Counted from the stretch's first letter, positions 39,090 to 49,761 are shown. The stretch is DNA of 64,000 bases from Rhizobium tropici CIAT 899 (GCF_000330885.1 NC_020061.1:62001-126000), one strand, 5' to 3'. Translations and numbers: made by a program. The notes: generated from the sequence alone by a model not told the origin.

Positions 39090-40412
39090 ATGAGCCTCGA
39101 AACACCTGAAAAGATCAGGAACCTACAGAGAAAGCTCTATTGTAAGGCGAAGGCGGAGCCCGCTTTCCGCTTCTATTTGCTCTACGACAAGATTTGCCGT
39201 GAAGACATTCTGCGCCATGCCTATGCGCTGGCCCGCGCCAATGCGGGAGCGCCTGGCGTCGACGGAGTGACCTTTACGCAGATCGAGGCGTCGGGCGTGG
39301 ATGCGTGGTTGGCGGGCCTGCGCGAAGAACTCGTTTCGAAGACGTACCGACCCGATCCGGTGCGGCGGGTGATGATACCGAAGCCTGGGGGAGGCGAGCG
39401 TGCGCTCGGCATTCCCTCTATCCGCTGTCGCGTCATCCAGACCGCTGCCAAGCTCGTACTGGAACCAATCTTCGAGGCGGACTTCGAGGACGGTGCTTAT
39501 GGTTATCGGCCGCGTCGCAGCGCGGTCGATGCAGTCAAGGAAACGCACCGGCTGATGTGCCGGGGCTACACCGACGTTGTCGACGCTGATTTGTCGAAAT
39601 ATTTTGACACGATCCCGCATTCGGACCTCCTCAAATCGGTGGCCCGACGCATCGTCGATCGGAGCGTGCTGCGGCTGATCAGGCTGTGGCTGCGAGCACC
39701 GGTCGAGGAGCGGGATGGCGACGGGAAACGGCGCATGACTGGCGGCAAGAGCAGCACACACGGCACGCCCCAAGGGGGTGTCGTCAGTCCGCTGCTCTCG
39801 GTCATCTACATGAACCGGTTCCTGAAGCACTGGCGTCTCAGCGGTCTGGGTGAAGAGTTCCGCGCGCACGTCATCTCTTATGCCGATGACTTCGTCATTC
39901 TCAGCCGCGATCATGCGGCCGAGGCGCTGGCGTGGACAAGGACGGTGATGACGAAACTCGGGCTGTCGCTCAACGAGGCGAAAACCTCGGTGAAGGATGC
40001 CCGGCGCGAACACTTCGACTTCCTTGGCTACTCGCTTGGACCACGTCATCTGCCCAACGGCGGCCGGTGGTACCTGGGAGCGAGCCCGTCCAGGAAGAGC
40101 GTGCAGCGGATCAAGACCAAGGTCAGCGCGCTGCTGACGCCGGGCAACAAGGGCACATGGCCTGAAGTTCGCAAGCGATTGAACCGCCTCCTGGGCGGTT
40201 GGGCCGCATACTTCTCCTATGGCGCTCTCGCATCGGCCTATGAAGGCGTCGATCGACACGTCTATGACCGCGTCACGAACTTCCTGTGCAGACGGCACAA
40301 AGTGCAAGGACGCAGCACGCGTCGATTCCCACGTGAACATGTTTACGGGGAATTGGGCGTGCTGTGTCTTCGACGCGAGCGCGGCAAGCAGTCGCCGTGG
40401 GCCTTACGATGA
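39090..40412 (+). CDS. Group II intron reverse transcriptase/maturase
   Basis: A 440-residue intron-encoded protein. Reverse-transcriptase blocks run in order: AGAPGVDGVTF, IPKPGGGERALGIPSIRCRV, DADLSKYFDTIPH, GTPQGGVVSPLLSVIYMN and the catalytic SYADDFVILS, then LGLSLNEAKTSV. A maturase (X) domain follows. No HNH endonuclease is present, as in the endonuclease-lacking classes. The ATG at 39090 follows GAGGAAAGG. The gene lies in the domain IV position of the intron. The open frame on the opposite strand (39123-40340) is a shadow. Confidence 0.93.
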   Translation: MSLETPEKIRNLQRKLYCKAKAEPAFRFYLLYDKICREDILRHAYALARANAGAPGVDGVTFTQIEASGVDAWLAGLREELVSKTYRPDPVRRVMIPKPGGGERALGIPSIRCRVIQTAAKLVLEPIFEADFEDGAYGYRPRRSAVDAVKETHRLMCRGYTDVVDADLSKYFDTIPHSDLLKSVARRIVDRSVLRLIRLWLRAPVEERDGDGKRRMTGGKSSTHGTPQGGVVSPLLSVIYMNRFLKHWRLSGLGEEFRAHVISYADDFVILSRDHAAEALAWTRTVMTKLGLSLNEAKTSVKDARREHFDFLGYSLGPRHLPNGGRWYLGASPSRKSVQRIKTKVSALLTPGNKGTWPEVRKRLNRLLGGWAAYFSYGALASAYEGVDRHVYDRVTNFLCRRHKVQGRSTRRFPREHVYGELGVLCLRRERGKQSPWALR

Positions 40413-40420
40413 AGCCAGTC

Positions 40421-40458
<38 letters not shown>

Positions 40459-41015
40459 TGAGCGGGGAAAGGAAACGGAGCGAGCCTCGCAAGGGCCAGC
40501 CACCGCGCCTTTCCTCGACTCTACAGACCAAAGGCCGCAAGCGCCATATCATCGTCGATACGCTCGGCCTGATGGTCGGTCTCATGGTGCACAGCGCCGA
40601 CATCCAGGATCGCGACGGTGCTCCCGATCTCCTGAAATCCATCCGCCACAGGTGGCCATGGTTGCTGCATGTCTTCGCCGATGGTGGCTATGCGGGCGAT
40701 AAGTTGAAGCGGCGACTGAAAAAGATCGGGCGCTGGACGATCGAGATCATCAAGCGCTCGGACAAGGCGAAAGGCTTCGAGGTTCTGCCGCGTCGATGGG
40801 TGGTCGAACGGACCTTCGCCTGGCTTGGCAGATGCCGCAGATTGGCCAAAGACGTCGAACGCTCCATCGCATCAGCCGAAGCGTGGATCATGATCGCCCA
40901 CATTCGTCTCATCACCAGACGGCTAGCAAGGTATGGATATCGTTGAACGCTTTTCGAATCCGACTCTTAGCGCGACAGGGCCGACAAATATAACCGTCGG
41001 TTCTTTGCTTGGTGA

Positions 41016-41031
41016 TTGGCATGGTTGTTGC
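41016..41031 (+). promoter_or_regulatory. Sigma-54 promoter of the disrupted peptidase gene
   Basis: TTGGCATGGTTGTTGC matches TGGCAYG-N4-TTGC perfectly with GG-N10-GC spacing. AAGGAAAGG (41056-41064) and the ATG at 41067 follow. The IS5-family insertion at 40966 may have cut it off from an upstream activator site. Confidence 0.78.
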
Positions 41032-41302
41032 GTCGTCTCAGGAAGACAGTGCACTAAGGAAAGGTCATGATGATTCATGGATGCTCGATGGCGATGGTCC
41101 TTGTCGGTGGATACCTTCTTGCTGCATCCGCAGGGGACTTGGCGGCGCTGAGGATGGTTTATCTGCGTCGCCATTGTCGATGGCTGATATATCCAATTTC
41201 GATACTTTCATGGTTCGCAGCCCACCGATTTCACTCGGCCTGGATCCGTTTTATGCCAAGTATGCTGACGCAGCAGGCATACCTATTCTTACTGATACCG
41301 CG

Positions 41303-42474
41303 TCCCGTTTAACTTGACTCTTTGGCCTTCCCAAAACGCGGTGAATCTGAATCTCTGGAGCAAACCGGAGGTCTGCGATGCGATCAGGGATTTCATTGCG
41401 TGAGGATTTTGAGGGAGAAGGTCTGCGGCGGCTGGCGCGGCAGACGAAGGACGCCGCCCAGGCACGACGTTTGTTGGCGCTCGCGTCGATCTATGACGGA
41501 GGCTCGCGTTCCGATGCCGCCCGTCTCGGCAATGTCACGCTCCAGATCGTTCGGGACTGGGTCATGCGCTTCAACGAGCGTGGTCCCCAAGGCCTGATCA
41601 ACGGCAAGGCTCCCGGTCCGCAGTCGCGATTAAACGATCAGCAGCGTGCGGCCTTGGCACAGGCCATCGAGCGCGGACCGACGCCCTATCTTGACGGCAT
41701 TGTGCGTTGGCGTCTGTGCGATCTGGTTCAATGGCTTTGGGAAGGGTTTCGCATCTCGGTGAGCGAGCAAACGCTGAGCCGTGAGGTGCGAGCCATGGGC
41801 TATCGCAAGCTGGCCGCACGGCCCAAACATCACGCGCAAGACCCCCAAGCCATTGAGGAATTTAAAAAAAGTTCCCCGCCGCGGTGGCAGAAATTGCCGC
41901 TGGAGCGGCACGAGGCAAGCAAATAGAAATCTGGTTCGAGGACGAAGCTCGCATCGGTCAGAAGAACAAGATCACGCGCCGGTGGGCCAAGCGCGGAACG
42001 CGACCTTCAGCGCCGCATGATCAACGCACCAGATCGGCCTACATCTTTGGCGCAATCTGCCCGAAGCTCGGCAAAGCGGCAGCGCTGGTCATGCCGTGGT
42101 GCGACACCTACGCGATGACGCAGCATCTGGCCGAAATCGCCCGTCATGTCGCCGATGACGCCCATGCCATCCTCATCATGGATCAGGCGGGATGGCACAT
42201 GTCCAACAATCTCGTCGTGCCCGAAAACATAACGATCCTGCCGCTCCCGCCGAAATCGCCAGAGTTGAACCCGGTCGAAAACCTCTGGCTCTTCATGCGC
42301 GAGAATTGGCTCTCGAACCGAGTCTTCAAATCCTACGACGATATCGTCAATCACTGTTGCGACGCATGGCGAAAACTCGAAAGTCAGCCCTGGCGCATCA
42401 TGTCCATCGGACGCAGAGAATGGGCCAATGCGTTCTGATCAATGAGAAGCCGTATGAGTCACAAAAAACGGGAG
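41303..42474 (+). mobile_element. IS630-family element nested in IS701
   Basis: It is bounded by imperfect inverted repeats beginning TCCCGTTT, with GACTC shared further inward. It contains a two-frame transposase and is inserted 16 bp inside the left end of the IS701 element. The exact borders are not certain because the expected TA duplication is not clear. Confidence 0.65.
41378..42438 (+). CDS. IS630-family transposase made by frameshifting
   Basis: The first frame (41378-41926) carries the DNA-binding half: RRLLALASIYDGGSRSDAAR, VRDWVMRFNERGPQGL and YLDGIVRWRLCDL. The second (about 41872-42438) carries the DDE domain with IWFEDEARIGQKNK, ILIMDQAGWHMSNNL and LPPKSPELNPVENLW. They overlap around the slippery run TTTAAAAAAAG at 41861-41871, a standard programmed frameshift site in this family. 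The fused protein would be about 350 residues. No other defect is visible. Confidence 0.88.
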
Positions 42475-42534
42475 ATTCGCGGTTTGCGATGATGTGCTAG
42501 CGTGGCGATTCGTGGTCAGCAGGAGCAAGCTGAG

Positions 42535-43942
42535 ATGAATGGCCTGAGCGGAAGAAGTGAATCAGACTTTGCGGATTATGTCGAGAGGCTTGTCGATGTG
42601 ATCGGCCATGCCGATCGGGCAGAGCCGCTGAAGGATTACTGCCTTGGCCTCATGCTGCCGGTGGAGCGCAAGAGTGTCGAGCCTCTGGCAGCGGTAACGG
42701 CACCGGCGAGGGTTTCGTCCAAGCATCAGTCGTTACTGCATTTCGTCGGTCAGGCGCCGTGGTCGGACGAGGCGCTTCTGCGGCGGATTGGCGATTTGGT
42801 GCTGCCGCTGATCGAGCGACATGGGCCGATCGAGGCGTGGATTGTAGATGACACCGGCTTTCCCAAGTAGGGCAGGCATTCGGTCGGGGTGGCGCGGCAA
42901 TATTGTGGCCAACTCGGCAAGCAGGACAACTGCCAAGTCGCGGTCAGCTTGTCGATCGCCAACGTCGCAGCGAGCTTGCCGATTGCCTACCGGCTGTATC
43001 TACCCGAGATCTGGGCCGACGATGCCGAGCGGCGGCGCAAGGCGAAGATCCCTGACAGCGTCGCATTCCAGACCAAACCGGCCATCGCGCTGGAGCAGAT
43101 CCGAGCCGCCCAGGCAGCCGGAGTGGCGCCCGGTGTGGTGTTGGCCGATGCCGGCTATGGCGTGGACGGCGCATTCCGCGCCGGCCTGTCGGCACTCGGC
43201 CTCGACTATGTCGTGGGCGTGCAGCCGACACTCAGCGTCTGGCGACCCGGCGAGGGACCATTGCCACCCGAGCCCTGGCGCGGAAAGGGGCGGCCAACCT
43301 CGCTGATGCGCCGCAGCCCCGAGCACAGCCCGATATCGGCCAAGGCGTTGGCGCAGGAACTGCCGCAAGATGCCTGGCAGATCATCGGCTGGCGGGAAGG
43401 AACCAACACTGACCTCAACTCTCGCTTCGCCGCCGTGCGCGTCAGGCCCGCGTCCAGGGATTACAAATTGACCGAGCCCCGCGCCGAGGAATGGCTGCTG
43501 ATCGAATGGCCCGAGGGTGATGCCGAACCACTCAAATACTGGCTCTCCACTCTCCCGGCCGCCGCTTCGCTCGCAAAGCTCGTCAGCACCGCCAAGCTGC
43601 GCTGGCGCATCGAGCGCGACTATCAGGAACTCAAACAGGAACTCGGGCTCGGCCACTATGAGGGACGCGGTTGGCGCGGCTTCCATCATCATGCAAGCCT
43701 CTGCATTGCCGCTTACGGATTCCTCATCTCCCAAAGGGAGACGATTCCCCCCTCAGCGCCGCCCGAAACCAAAAACCGCCCGCAATCTGGCCTTCCCCAG
43801 GGTTATCGACCCCGCGGAGCCCCCGATCCGACCCGAGCGACACGTGTCGAATTCGATCGCCACAATCCGAAGGCACTTGACCGTCGCACTCAGTCGCAAC
43901 CTCCAGCGATGTCCATGCTGCTCCCGGATGAAGGATCGATAA
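42535..43942 (+). pseudogene. IS701-family transposase with nonsense and frameshift mutations
   Basis: The frame starts MNGLSGRSESDFADYVERL and runs to WIVDDTGFPK, where a TAG at 42868-42870 replaces the usual lysine codon. It reopens with GRHSVGVARQYCGQLGKQ and holds LADAGYGVDGAF and WRIERDYQELKQELGLGHYE, the DDE core. Near 43750 the C-terminus shifts to another frame, where PKTARNLAFPRVIDPAEP fits the family. The transposase is therefore inactive. Confidence 0.85.
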
Positions 43943-44664
43943 AATCCACAAATTTGTGACGCAGTAAGACTATTATCTCGTCCGAAAAGGTTCCAGACAC
44001 GGCACTTTTAATCGCACGTGACATTGTCCTATACATGTTGTCAGAACGTCGTGATGTTCGCGATGCCTTAATCTGGGCCGGGGCGCGGGTGGGCATCATG
44101 GCGATCGACGAGACGACGACTGACATTCCGGAGCAGCGGGATTGGAAGAAGCCGGCGCCCGATGATCCCCGCCTCACCCCCGACGAACGGCGGAATTACG
44201 CCAACACGATCGACAAGATGACTGCCCGGGAATACTGGGCCCAACGGGCACGCGGCATGGGCGGGCTCTACACGACGGGGGCCGTGGAAAATTTGATGGG
44301 CGTGCCTGGCACTCGCTATTACGGAGGAAACATTCTTGTTCACGAATTCTCACATAATATCTTCAACGCGCTTCGCACGGTGGATCCTGATCTCGTCGCG
44401 CGAGTTGAAAAAGCCTATTTCCACGCCCGCGAGAAAGGACTCTGGGCGCGTTCGTATATGGAGAACACCGTCGATGAGTATTGGGCCGAAGGCACGCGGT
44501 TTTGGTTCAATACGAATACAGCTTACAGCCATGGTGCACTCACCGTCGCCACATCAGACGAGTTCGAGGCTCACGATCCAGAGCTCTACAATATCATGGC
44601 TGAAGTCTACCGCCATGATCACCACATTCTGGCGGATGTCTTTTACCGGCACTCTGCAAAGTAA

Positions 44665-44928
44665 CGGCTAACGTCGATCGCCTCGGTAACGGGTGCTGAG
44701 CCTTATGCCTGCAGTCCGCAAAGGCGACCCGAGTTATGGCAGCTCGTCCTTCCTGTCGATCGGACCGCTGCAATTATTCGAGTTTTCGTTCAACTGGAGC
44801 ATCCATGCTGTTCCGCTGCGCCCGGACGCAAAATAACGTTGCGACCGGTTATCGCCGTGCGGTCGAACCCAATTGGCTTGTGTAAATCTTAAAGTGAAGG
44901 GCAAAGCACGTGACTTCTCCGCCCGTTA
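44665..44928. other. Gap between peptidase relic and nodD copy 2
   Basis: No gene or regulatory motif recognised. Confidence 0.3.
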
Positions 44929-45918
44929 TCAAGTTCGCCGATCGCAGGTGAGCGGGTCAGGGCCGGTGCTAATCCGGTGCATATGAGGTTCGGCCGCGCC
45001 CGGCGGCGAAATCATGTGGGACGCCTCCTTGAATAAGAGTTCGCGTATCCAGAGGCTTGCCGGATCACTATTGTGCAGAGCGGGCCATTGTACGGCTTCG
45101 GTGAACGGAAGGAGTAGTGGTAGCGGAAGCTCAACGATTTGCAGGGGTATGGTTTTTGCGAAATGCTGCGCCAGCCGTAAGGGCATGGTTCCTATGCGTT
45201 CGTTGCCCGAAACCATCGGCGGGATCATGCTGAAGCCATGCACGACGACGTCGATGCGTCTCTTGTGACCATATTCGAGCAAATACCATTCCTCGATGCC
45301 AGGCCTACGGACATTCCCAAACTTGACCACAACGTGTCCCATCGACATGTATCTCTCGAACGTAAACGGCTCTTCCAGTTGCTTGTTCGAGGTGCAGCCT
45401 ACGCACACGTGGACATCATCGAACAGCCCTGCTCGGGGATGGGTGTTCGACGCGAACACTTCCGGCAAAATGAGAAGATCGACGTCGCCGCGCCGGAGTA
45501 AATCATCAGTGTCATCGCCCGGGGGCCGAAATTCGAAGCTGACAGCAGGAGCTTCCCGCGCCGCGCGCTCAACGACTTTTTCGAAAAATACGAGCGCGAC
45601 GTAATCGGAAAGGATAACTTTGAAGCGACGATCCGATTGGGCGGGCTCAAACGGCTCTCTGGAAATAATGGAGAGCTGAACATGGAGCAGAGCATCTCGC
45701 AAGGCGGGTGCCAGGCTTTCTGCCCTAGGTGTGGGGATAAATTCGCGCCCAGCGATCGTAAACAGCTCATCTTGGAAGAAGGTGCGCAGCCGTGCGACCG
45801 CCGCGCTCATGGCTGGCTGGCTCAGGTTAATGCTGCGCGCCGCCGCCGTCAGATTACGTTCGCTCATCAGGGCGTCGAGCGCAACCAGAAGATTGAGATC
45901 AAGGCCATTGAACCGCAT
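44929..45918 (-). CDS. nodD: NodD, LysR-family nodulation regulator (copy 2)
   Basis: A 329-residue NodD with the same N-terminal 70 residues as copy 1, including the helix-turn-helix [20 protein letters not shown]. Substitutions are scattered through the effector domain ([38 protein letters not shown]). It is probably a flavonoid-responsive activator. It is transcribed in the same direction as nodA and lies 113 bp downstream of its stop, while most rhizobia have nodD divergent from nodABC. This arrangement suggests rearrangement. Confidence 0.93.
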   Translation of the reverse strand: MRFNGLDLNLLVALDALMSERNLTAAARSINLSQPAMSAAVARLRTFFQDELFTIAGREFIPTPRAESLAPALRDALLHVQLSIISREPFEPAQSDRRFKVILSDYVALVFFEKVVERAAREAPAVSFEFRPPGDDTDDLLRRGDVDLLILPEVFASNTHPRAGLFDDVHVCVGCTSNKQLEEPFTFERYMSMGHVVVKFGNVRRPGIEEWYLLEYGHKRRIDVVVHGFSMIPPMVSGNERIGTMPLRLAQHFAKTIPLQIVELPLPLLLPFTEAVQWPALHNSDPASLWIRELLFKEASHMISPPGAAEPHMHRISTGPDPLTCDRRT

Positions 45919-46031
45919 ATTTCTTCATCCGATGGCGGCCGATATGATCCTGCCGATGACCGGACCGGATTGCGCTTGGGACAGTGAGCTCCACGAGGAG
46001 CCTGAGCACTTCCGCTAGCAGTCGAGGTAGC

Positions 46032-46622
46032 TCATAACTCCGGTCCGTTCCGGTCGATCATCGTACCGGCTGGCCAGGCGGAGATGGGCTGTCCAATCGG
46101 CATAATGATGACAAGCGGATCCTCGACACGGGTGGGCGGCAAGTCGATGCGTGCGTGTGGCAGCGTAGATCGTACGCTCACCTGCGACACAACAGTCAGT
46201 GGACTGTGTCGGCCGAATCTTTCAATGTGTTTCCGCAGCTCGGGTCGAACCGTACCGAAGGCGAATGGAACTTGAAACTTCTGCAATGTGGGAAGCATAA
46301 CCTGAATCGAATGGGCGATGCCGAGCCCCTCGAGATCCGGACGCACTCCATATAAACCTAGCTCAGCCACCAAAAGGTCTACCCCGTCAACTTTGATGAA
46401 GCGGCGCAGCAAGCCCAGATGGGCCGCAACACCGATCGAGTCGTACGCGATCGCACGAAGCTCCGGTCTTGCTCCGGCCCAGCTTTGACTGCCTTGGAAC
46501 GGCTTTGCATTAAACGCGCCAGTCGGCCCGTATGTCTTCCGAAAGAACTCGGCGAGTTCGACATGATCGGAGAGTTGCAACTCATTTTCCCAGCACAATT
46601 TCCACTGCACGTCTGCGCGCAT
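46032..46622 (-). CDS. nodA: NodA N-acyltransferase
   Basis: A 196-residue protein of standard NodA length, starting [20 protein letters not shown]. Conserved blocks are [44 protein letters not shown] and [12 protein letters not shown] near the end. NodA transfers the fatty acyl chain to the de-N-acetylated chito-oligosaccharide made by NodC and NodB, in the cytosol. nodB and nodC are not adjacent, as in strains where nodA stands alone or is duplicated. AGAGG precedes the ATG. The upstream nod box appears decayed, so expression is uncertain. Confidence 0.95.
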   Translation of the reverse strand: MRADVQWKLCWENELQLSDHVELAEFFRKTYGPTGAFNAKPFQGSQSWAGARPELRAIAYDSIGVAAHLGLLRRFIKVDGVDLLVAELGLYGVRPDLEGLGIAHSIQVMLPTLQKFQVPFAFGTVRPELRKHIERFGRHSPLTVVSQVSVRSTLPHARIDLPPTRVEDPLVIIMPIGQPISAWPAGTMIDRNGPEL

Positions 46623-46652
46623 TCAAAGACCTCTTCTTTTGACGCTGGCCGG

Positions 46653-46704
46653 ACGATTTACGGCCTAAGGGTTGTTATTATATCGCTACGACAAGCAATG
46701 GTAG
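46653..46704 (-). promoter_or_regulatory. Possible decayed nod box upstream of nodA
   Basis: On the minus strand TACCATTGCTTG, then TCGT, then ATATAATAACAACCC occupy nod-box positions with correct spacing. However GATG has become TCGT, ATC has become ATA, and CAATCRATTTTACC is largely lost. CCATTGCTT is identical to the box at 1485. It is also closer to the ATG than usual. Confidence 0.35.
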
Positions 46705-46706
46705 TA

Positions 46707-47197
46707 TATCGGCACAAGTGCTGGCCGATGGCTTTCCTGCAAGGCTGATGCTCTTCGTCCTATGGACGCGGGCGAGGCGATATCCTTGACCCCAGCGGCC
46801 AATATCATGAGGCGAACCAAAACTGAAATGGCATTCCTTCATGGATCCATGAGCAGCGCTCATAATGGTGAGCAGAGAGTGTTTGCAGGTGAAGCCAAAA
46901 AGTGCTCGCGTTCGAACCGCTCACAGAGGACTCCTGAAGGAGCATCAGCCGCAATATCGATCGGACGTATTTTCGGCCGTTGGGCTAGGTCTGAATGGAC
47001 CCAAGTTTTTTCCAATACTGGCCGCGGTCCGATTTTCCTCTCGGGAAAGAAGGTCGATGCGCCCTAAAGACGAGATTGGAACCGGCTTAGGTGACAATGA
47101 AACGGCGGAAATGGAATCACGTGACATGTAGCCCCATACTGGCTCGGGGGCGGGGCGGTTCGCCGCCAAGGAAATGTGAAGTCCGTCGAAATCCCGG
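46707..47197. other. Non-coding stretch between nodA and aquaporin gene
   Basis: No gene recognised. Confidence 0.3.
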
Positions 47198-47953
47198 TCA
47201 GGGGCGCGGTTGGAAGTGGCGAGCTGCATCAGCTCTACTTCGCCCTGCAAGAGTAGCGCCATTGCGCTTCAGCGAGTTGCTTGTTGGTCGAAACGCGAGA
47301 ACTTCAGTGAGTTGCAGAAGGCCCGCCGCAACAGCACCGAGCATCGGTGCAATTATATAGAGCCAGAGCTGTGAGCGCGCCGTCTCCCCTGCAAAGAGCG
47401 CCGGGCCGAGCGACCGTGCAGGGTTTACAGAAGCACCCGAAACCGAAATGCCGGCCAGATGGATTGCGACTAAGGTAAGACCAATTGCAAAACCTGCGAC
47501 AGTGCCCGCCCCTTCCTCGGTGGTGCTTTTGAGAAATACCGTTACAAACAGGAACGTGGAGATGAACTCAAACAGGAACACAGATCTGACCCCATAAGCT
47601 CCCCAGCCGTTTTGGGCGAAACCTTCTACGGCAATGTCGTAGCCACCGACTTTGTCCATGGCTATCACATAGAGAGCGCCTGCGGCCGCTATAGCCCCCG
47701 CACTTTGAGCCAAGACATACGCGAGGAAGTCCCACAGTCCAAACCGTCGCGAAACAAGAAAACCGAGGCTGACCGCGGGATTGAGATGAGCGCCTGATAC
47801 TGGGCCAATCGCGTAGGCCATCGCCACCACTGTCATCCCGAAGGCAAGAGCGACACCGAGGGGGCCCACCTCGGAACGCATAAAGACGAGTGTGCCGCAG
47901 CCGAAGAAAATGAGCGCAAACGTTCCTAGTAATTCGCAAAAATATCTATTCAT
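47198..47953 (-). CDS. aqpZ: Aquaporin, AqpZ-like water channel
   Basis: A 251-residue MIP-family channel with six membrane helices. Both NPA boxes are present: SGAHLNPAVSLGF after helix 2 and SGASVNPARSLGPALF after helix 5. The arginine after the second NPA and the histidine in VAIHLAGIS are selectivity-filter residues typical of water-specific AqpZ. The last 30 residues form an unusual polar, arginine-rich tail. The ATG at 47953 has GGAG six bases upstream. An earlier ATG at 47974 adds seven residues. A role in osmotic adaptation during infection is possible but not shown. Confidence 0.9.
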   Translation of the reverse strand: MNRYFCELLGTFALIFFGCGTLVFMRSEVGPLGVALAFGMTVVAMAYAIGPVSGAHLNPAVSLGFLVSRRFGLWDFLAYVLAQSAGAIAAAGALYVIAMDKVGGYDIAVEGFAQNGWGAYGVRSVFLFEFISTFLFVTVFLKSTTEEGAGTVAGFAIGLTLVAIHLAGISVSGASVNPARSLGPALFAGETARSQLWLYIIAPMLGAVAAGLLQLTEVLAFRPTSNSLKRNGATLAGRSRADAARHFQPRP

Positions 47954-48322
47954 CCTTAACTCCGTTGATTGCATCTCTGCGGATATTTGTCGTCAACCTC
48001 GACATTCTCGCTGCCGACTGGGTTTTTGGCAGGTTATCGATGCAGTGTTCGCCAGAACCCTTTGACGCCCACAGGATCAATCGTCCGGTCCGTTCTGTGC
48101 CCTATGTCGTTGACTTCAATTTTGTGACGACCAGCCGAGATCAGGACCGGTGCCCTTGCTGCGGCTTGCTCCCGGCGGTCTGCGATAAACACACAAGTTT
48201 CGTGCCAAACAAAAGTGGGTCTACGGCAGAGCGATCACTCCGAGGGTCGATCTATCTGGCGTTCAAAAAAGTCTTGAGTCCGACAATAAGCGACATAGCA
48301 GACGCGTTGCAGTCTGAAGATT
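47954..48322. other. Non-coding stretch between aquaporin and IS256 copy B
   Basis: A plus-strand frame (47965-48324) with a CPCCG motif ends inside the IS terminus and has no recognisable family. A TGT-N11-ACA dyad lies at 47988-48004, one base longer than a NifA site. Confidence 0.3.
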
Positions 48323-49680
48323 GATCGTGTCCCATGGAGTGGTGTAGCTTGATTTCATAGCCATCGGTGATTTCCGGTAGGGTCGGGTTGCTTAGAGCCA
48401 ACCTGAGGGACACCACCGATGACCGACGACATGATGAACCTGCGCTCACTCGTTGAGAAGAGCGCTGATGCCGATTTGCTGCGGGAGATGATCGGCTTTG
48501 CTGCCGAGAAGCTGATGGCGCTGGAGGTCGGCACGAAGACCGGCGCGGCCTATGGCGAGAAGAATGGCTTCCGGCTGGCCCAGCGTAACGGCTATCGCGA
48601 CCGGGATTGGGAGACACGGGCGGGCACCGTCGAGCTGCGCATTCCCAAGCTTCGCACCGGCAGCTACTTCCCGAGCTTCCTGGAGCCGCGCCGCATGGCC
48701 GAGAAGGCTCTGACGGCGGTCATCCAGGAGGCTTATATCCAGGGTGTTTCGACCCGCTCTGTTGATGACCTCGTCAAGGCCATGGGCATGTCGGGCATCT
48801 CCAAAAGTCAGGTGTCCCGGCTCTGCGAGGAGATCGATGAGAAGGTGAAGGCCTTCCTCGACAGGCCCATCGAAGGAGAATGGCCCTACCTGTGGATCGA
48901 TGCGACCTACCTCAAGGTTCGGCGCGGTGGTCGTATTGTCTCCGTCGCCGTAATCATCGCCGTCGGCGTCAACACCGATGGCCGACGCGAAGTGCTCGGC
49001 ATGGAGATCGGCACGTCCGAGGCCGAGGCGATCTGGACCGAGTTTCTTCGAAAGCTGATCAGGCGGGGGCTGCGCGGCGTCAAGCTCGTCGTCTCCGATG
49101 CCCATGAGGGCATCAAGGCCGCAGTATCGAAAGTGCTTTCCGCCACCTGGCAGCGCTGCAGGGTGCACTTTATGCGCAATGCCTTGGCCCATGCTGGAAA
49201 GAGCGGACGCCGGGTTGTCTCCGCGTTCATTGCAACGGCCTTCGCTCAGGACACGCCGGAGGCCGCAAGCACTCAGTGGCGCAACGTCGCCGACCAGATC
49301 AGGCCAAAGGTACCGAAGCTCGCCAGTCTCATGGACAGTGCCGAGCAAGACGTGCTCGCCTACATGACCTTTCCCAAGCAGCATTGGGCCAAACTTCACT
49401 CGACCAACCCCATTGAGCGATTGAACGGTGAGATCAAGCGGCGCACAGAGGTCGTCGGCATTTTCCCCAACGACGACGCCATCGTGCGCCTGGTCGGTGC
49501 GCTGCTGCTCGAACAGAACGATGAATGGGCCGTCCAGCGATCCCGCTACATGACACTTGAGACAATCGCCACAATGAGCGATGATCCGCTCATCAGCCTG
49601 CCAGCAGCAAGCTGATACTCATCCGACCCTCTGGGATGAGCCGTGGTCGTCTAAGCTACACCACGTCCTGGGACATGATC
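48323..49680 (+). mobile_element. IS256-family insertion sequence, copy B
   Basis: A 1358-bp element with the same terminal repeats as copy A, in inverse orientation. It is flanked by its own 8-bp target repeat TGAAGATT at 48315-48322 and 49681-49688. It inserted about 60 bp upstream of a sigma-54 promoter. Confidence 0.95.
48419..49615 (+). CDS. IS256-family transposase, second copy
   Basis: The protein is identical over all 398 residues to the transposase at 74-1270. The catalytic motifs [17 protein letters not shown] and [13 protein letters not shown] are intact. Together with copy A it forms a pair of inverted repeats 47 kb apart, which could recombine and invert everything between, including the gibberellin operon and nod genes. 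Confidence 0.95.
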   Translation: MTDDMMNLRSLVEKSADADLLREMIGFAAEKLMALEVGTKTGAAYGEKNGFRLAQRNGYRDRDWETRAGTVELRIPKLRTGSYFPSFLEPRRMAEKALTAVIQEAYIQGVSTRSVDDLVKAMGMSGISKSQVSRLCEEIDEKVKAFLDRPIEGEWPYLWIDATYLKVRRGGRIVSVAVIIAVGVNTDGRREVLGMEIGTSEAEAIWTEFLRKLIRRGLRGVKLVVSDAHEGIKAAVSKVLSATWQRCRVHFMRNALAHAGKSGRRVVSAFIATAFAQDTPEAASTQWRNVADQIRPKVPKLASLMDSAEQDVLAYMTFPKQHWAKLHSTNPIERLNGEIKRRTEVVGIFPNDDAIVRLVGALLLEQNDEWAVQRSRYMTLETIATMSDDPLISLPAAS

Positions 49681-49744
49681 TGAAGATTTGCGCGCAAGCG
49701 GCAGAACAATACTCGGAAACACCTTTTTGAAAGCGTATGCCTAG

Positions 49745-49761
49745 TTGGCATCGAGTTTGCA
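49745..49761 (+). promoter_or_regulatory. Possible sigma-54 promoter of the phasin gene
   Basis: TTGGCATCGAGTTTGCA has GG-N10-GC spacing and good -24 and -12 boxes. It lies 232 bp upstream of the phasin ATG. No TGT-N10-ACA occurs in the 60 bp left between it and the IS256 copy. Confidence 0.55.

Larger units (their letters stand above)
41287..43969 (+). mobile_element. IS701-family element (containing an IS630)
   Basis: The ends are TCTTACTG and CAGTAAGA, a perfect 8-bp inverted repeat, flanked by the 4-bp target repeat CTAT at 41283-41286 and 43970-43973. Four-base duplications are typical of IS701. Without the IS630 inside (41303-42474) the element is about 1.5 kb. Confidence 0.82.
41067..44664 (+). 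pseudogene. Exported zinc-peptidase-like gene split by IS701/IS630
   Basis: The 5' part (41067-41286) starts with a signal-peptide-like MAMVLVGGYLLAASA. After a frameshift near 41145 it reads ISNFDTFMVRSPPISLG and DPFYAKYADAAGIPI. The rest (43974-44664) continues ISSEKVPDTALLIARDIVL. It holds the zinc motif HEFSHNIFN with a downstream glutamate in VDEYWAEGTRFWF, as in gluzincins. Deleting 41287-43973 joins the halves in frame. The intact protein would be about 300 residues, exported, with peptidase-like activity of unknown target. A sigma-54 promoter precedes it. The insertion and the frameshift should abolish function. Confidence 0.75.

Noticed and set aside
39123..40340. Minus-strand open frame of 405 codons
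   Set aside because: Antisense to the group II maturase; no recognisable protein.
47988..48004. NifA-like TGT-N11-ACA near the aquaporin gene
   Set aside because: The spacer is 11 instead of 10 and no sigma-54 promoter faces the gene.
47965..48324. Plus-strand frame of 119 codons with a CPCCG motif
   Set aside because: It ends inside the IS256 terminal repeat, overlaps the aquaporin start and matches no family I recognise.
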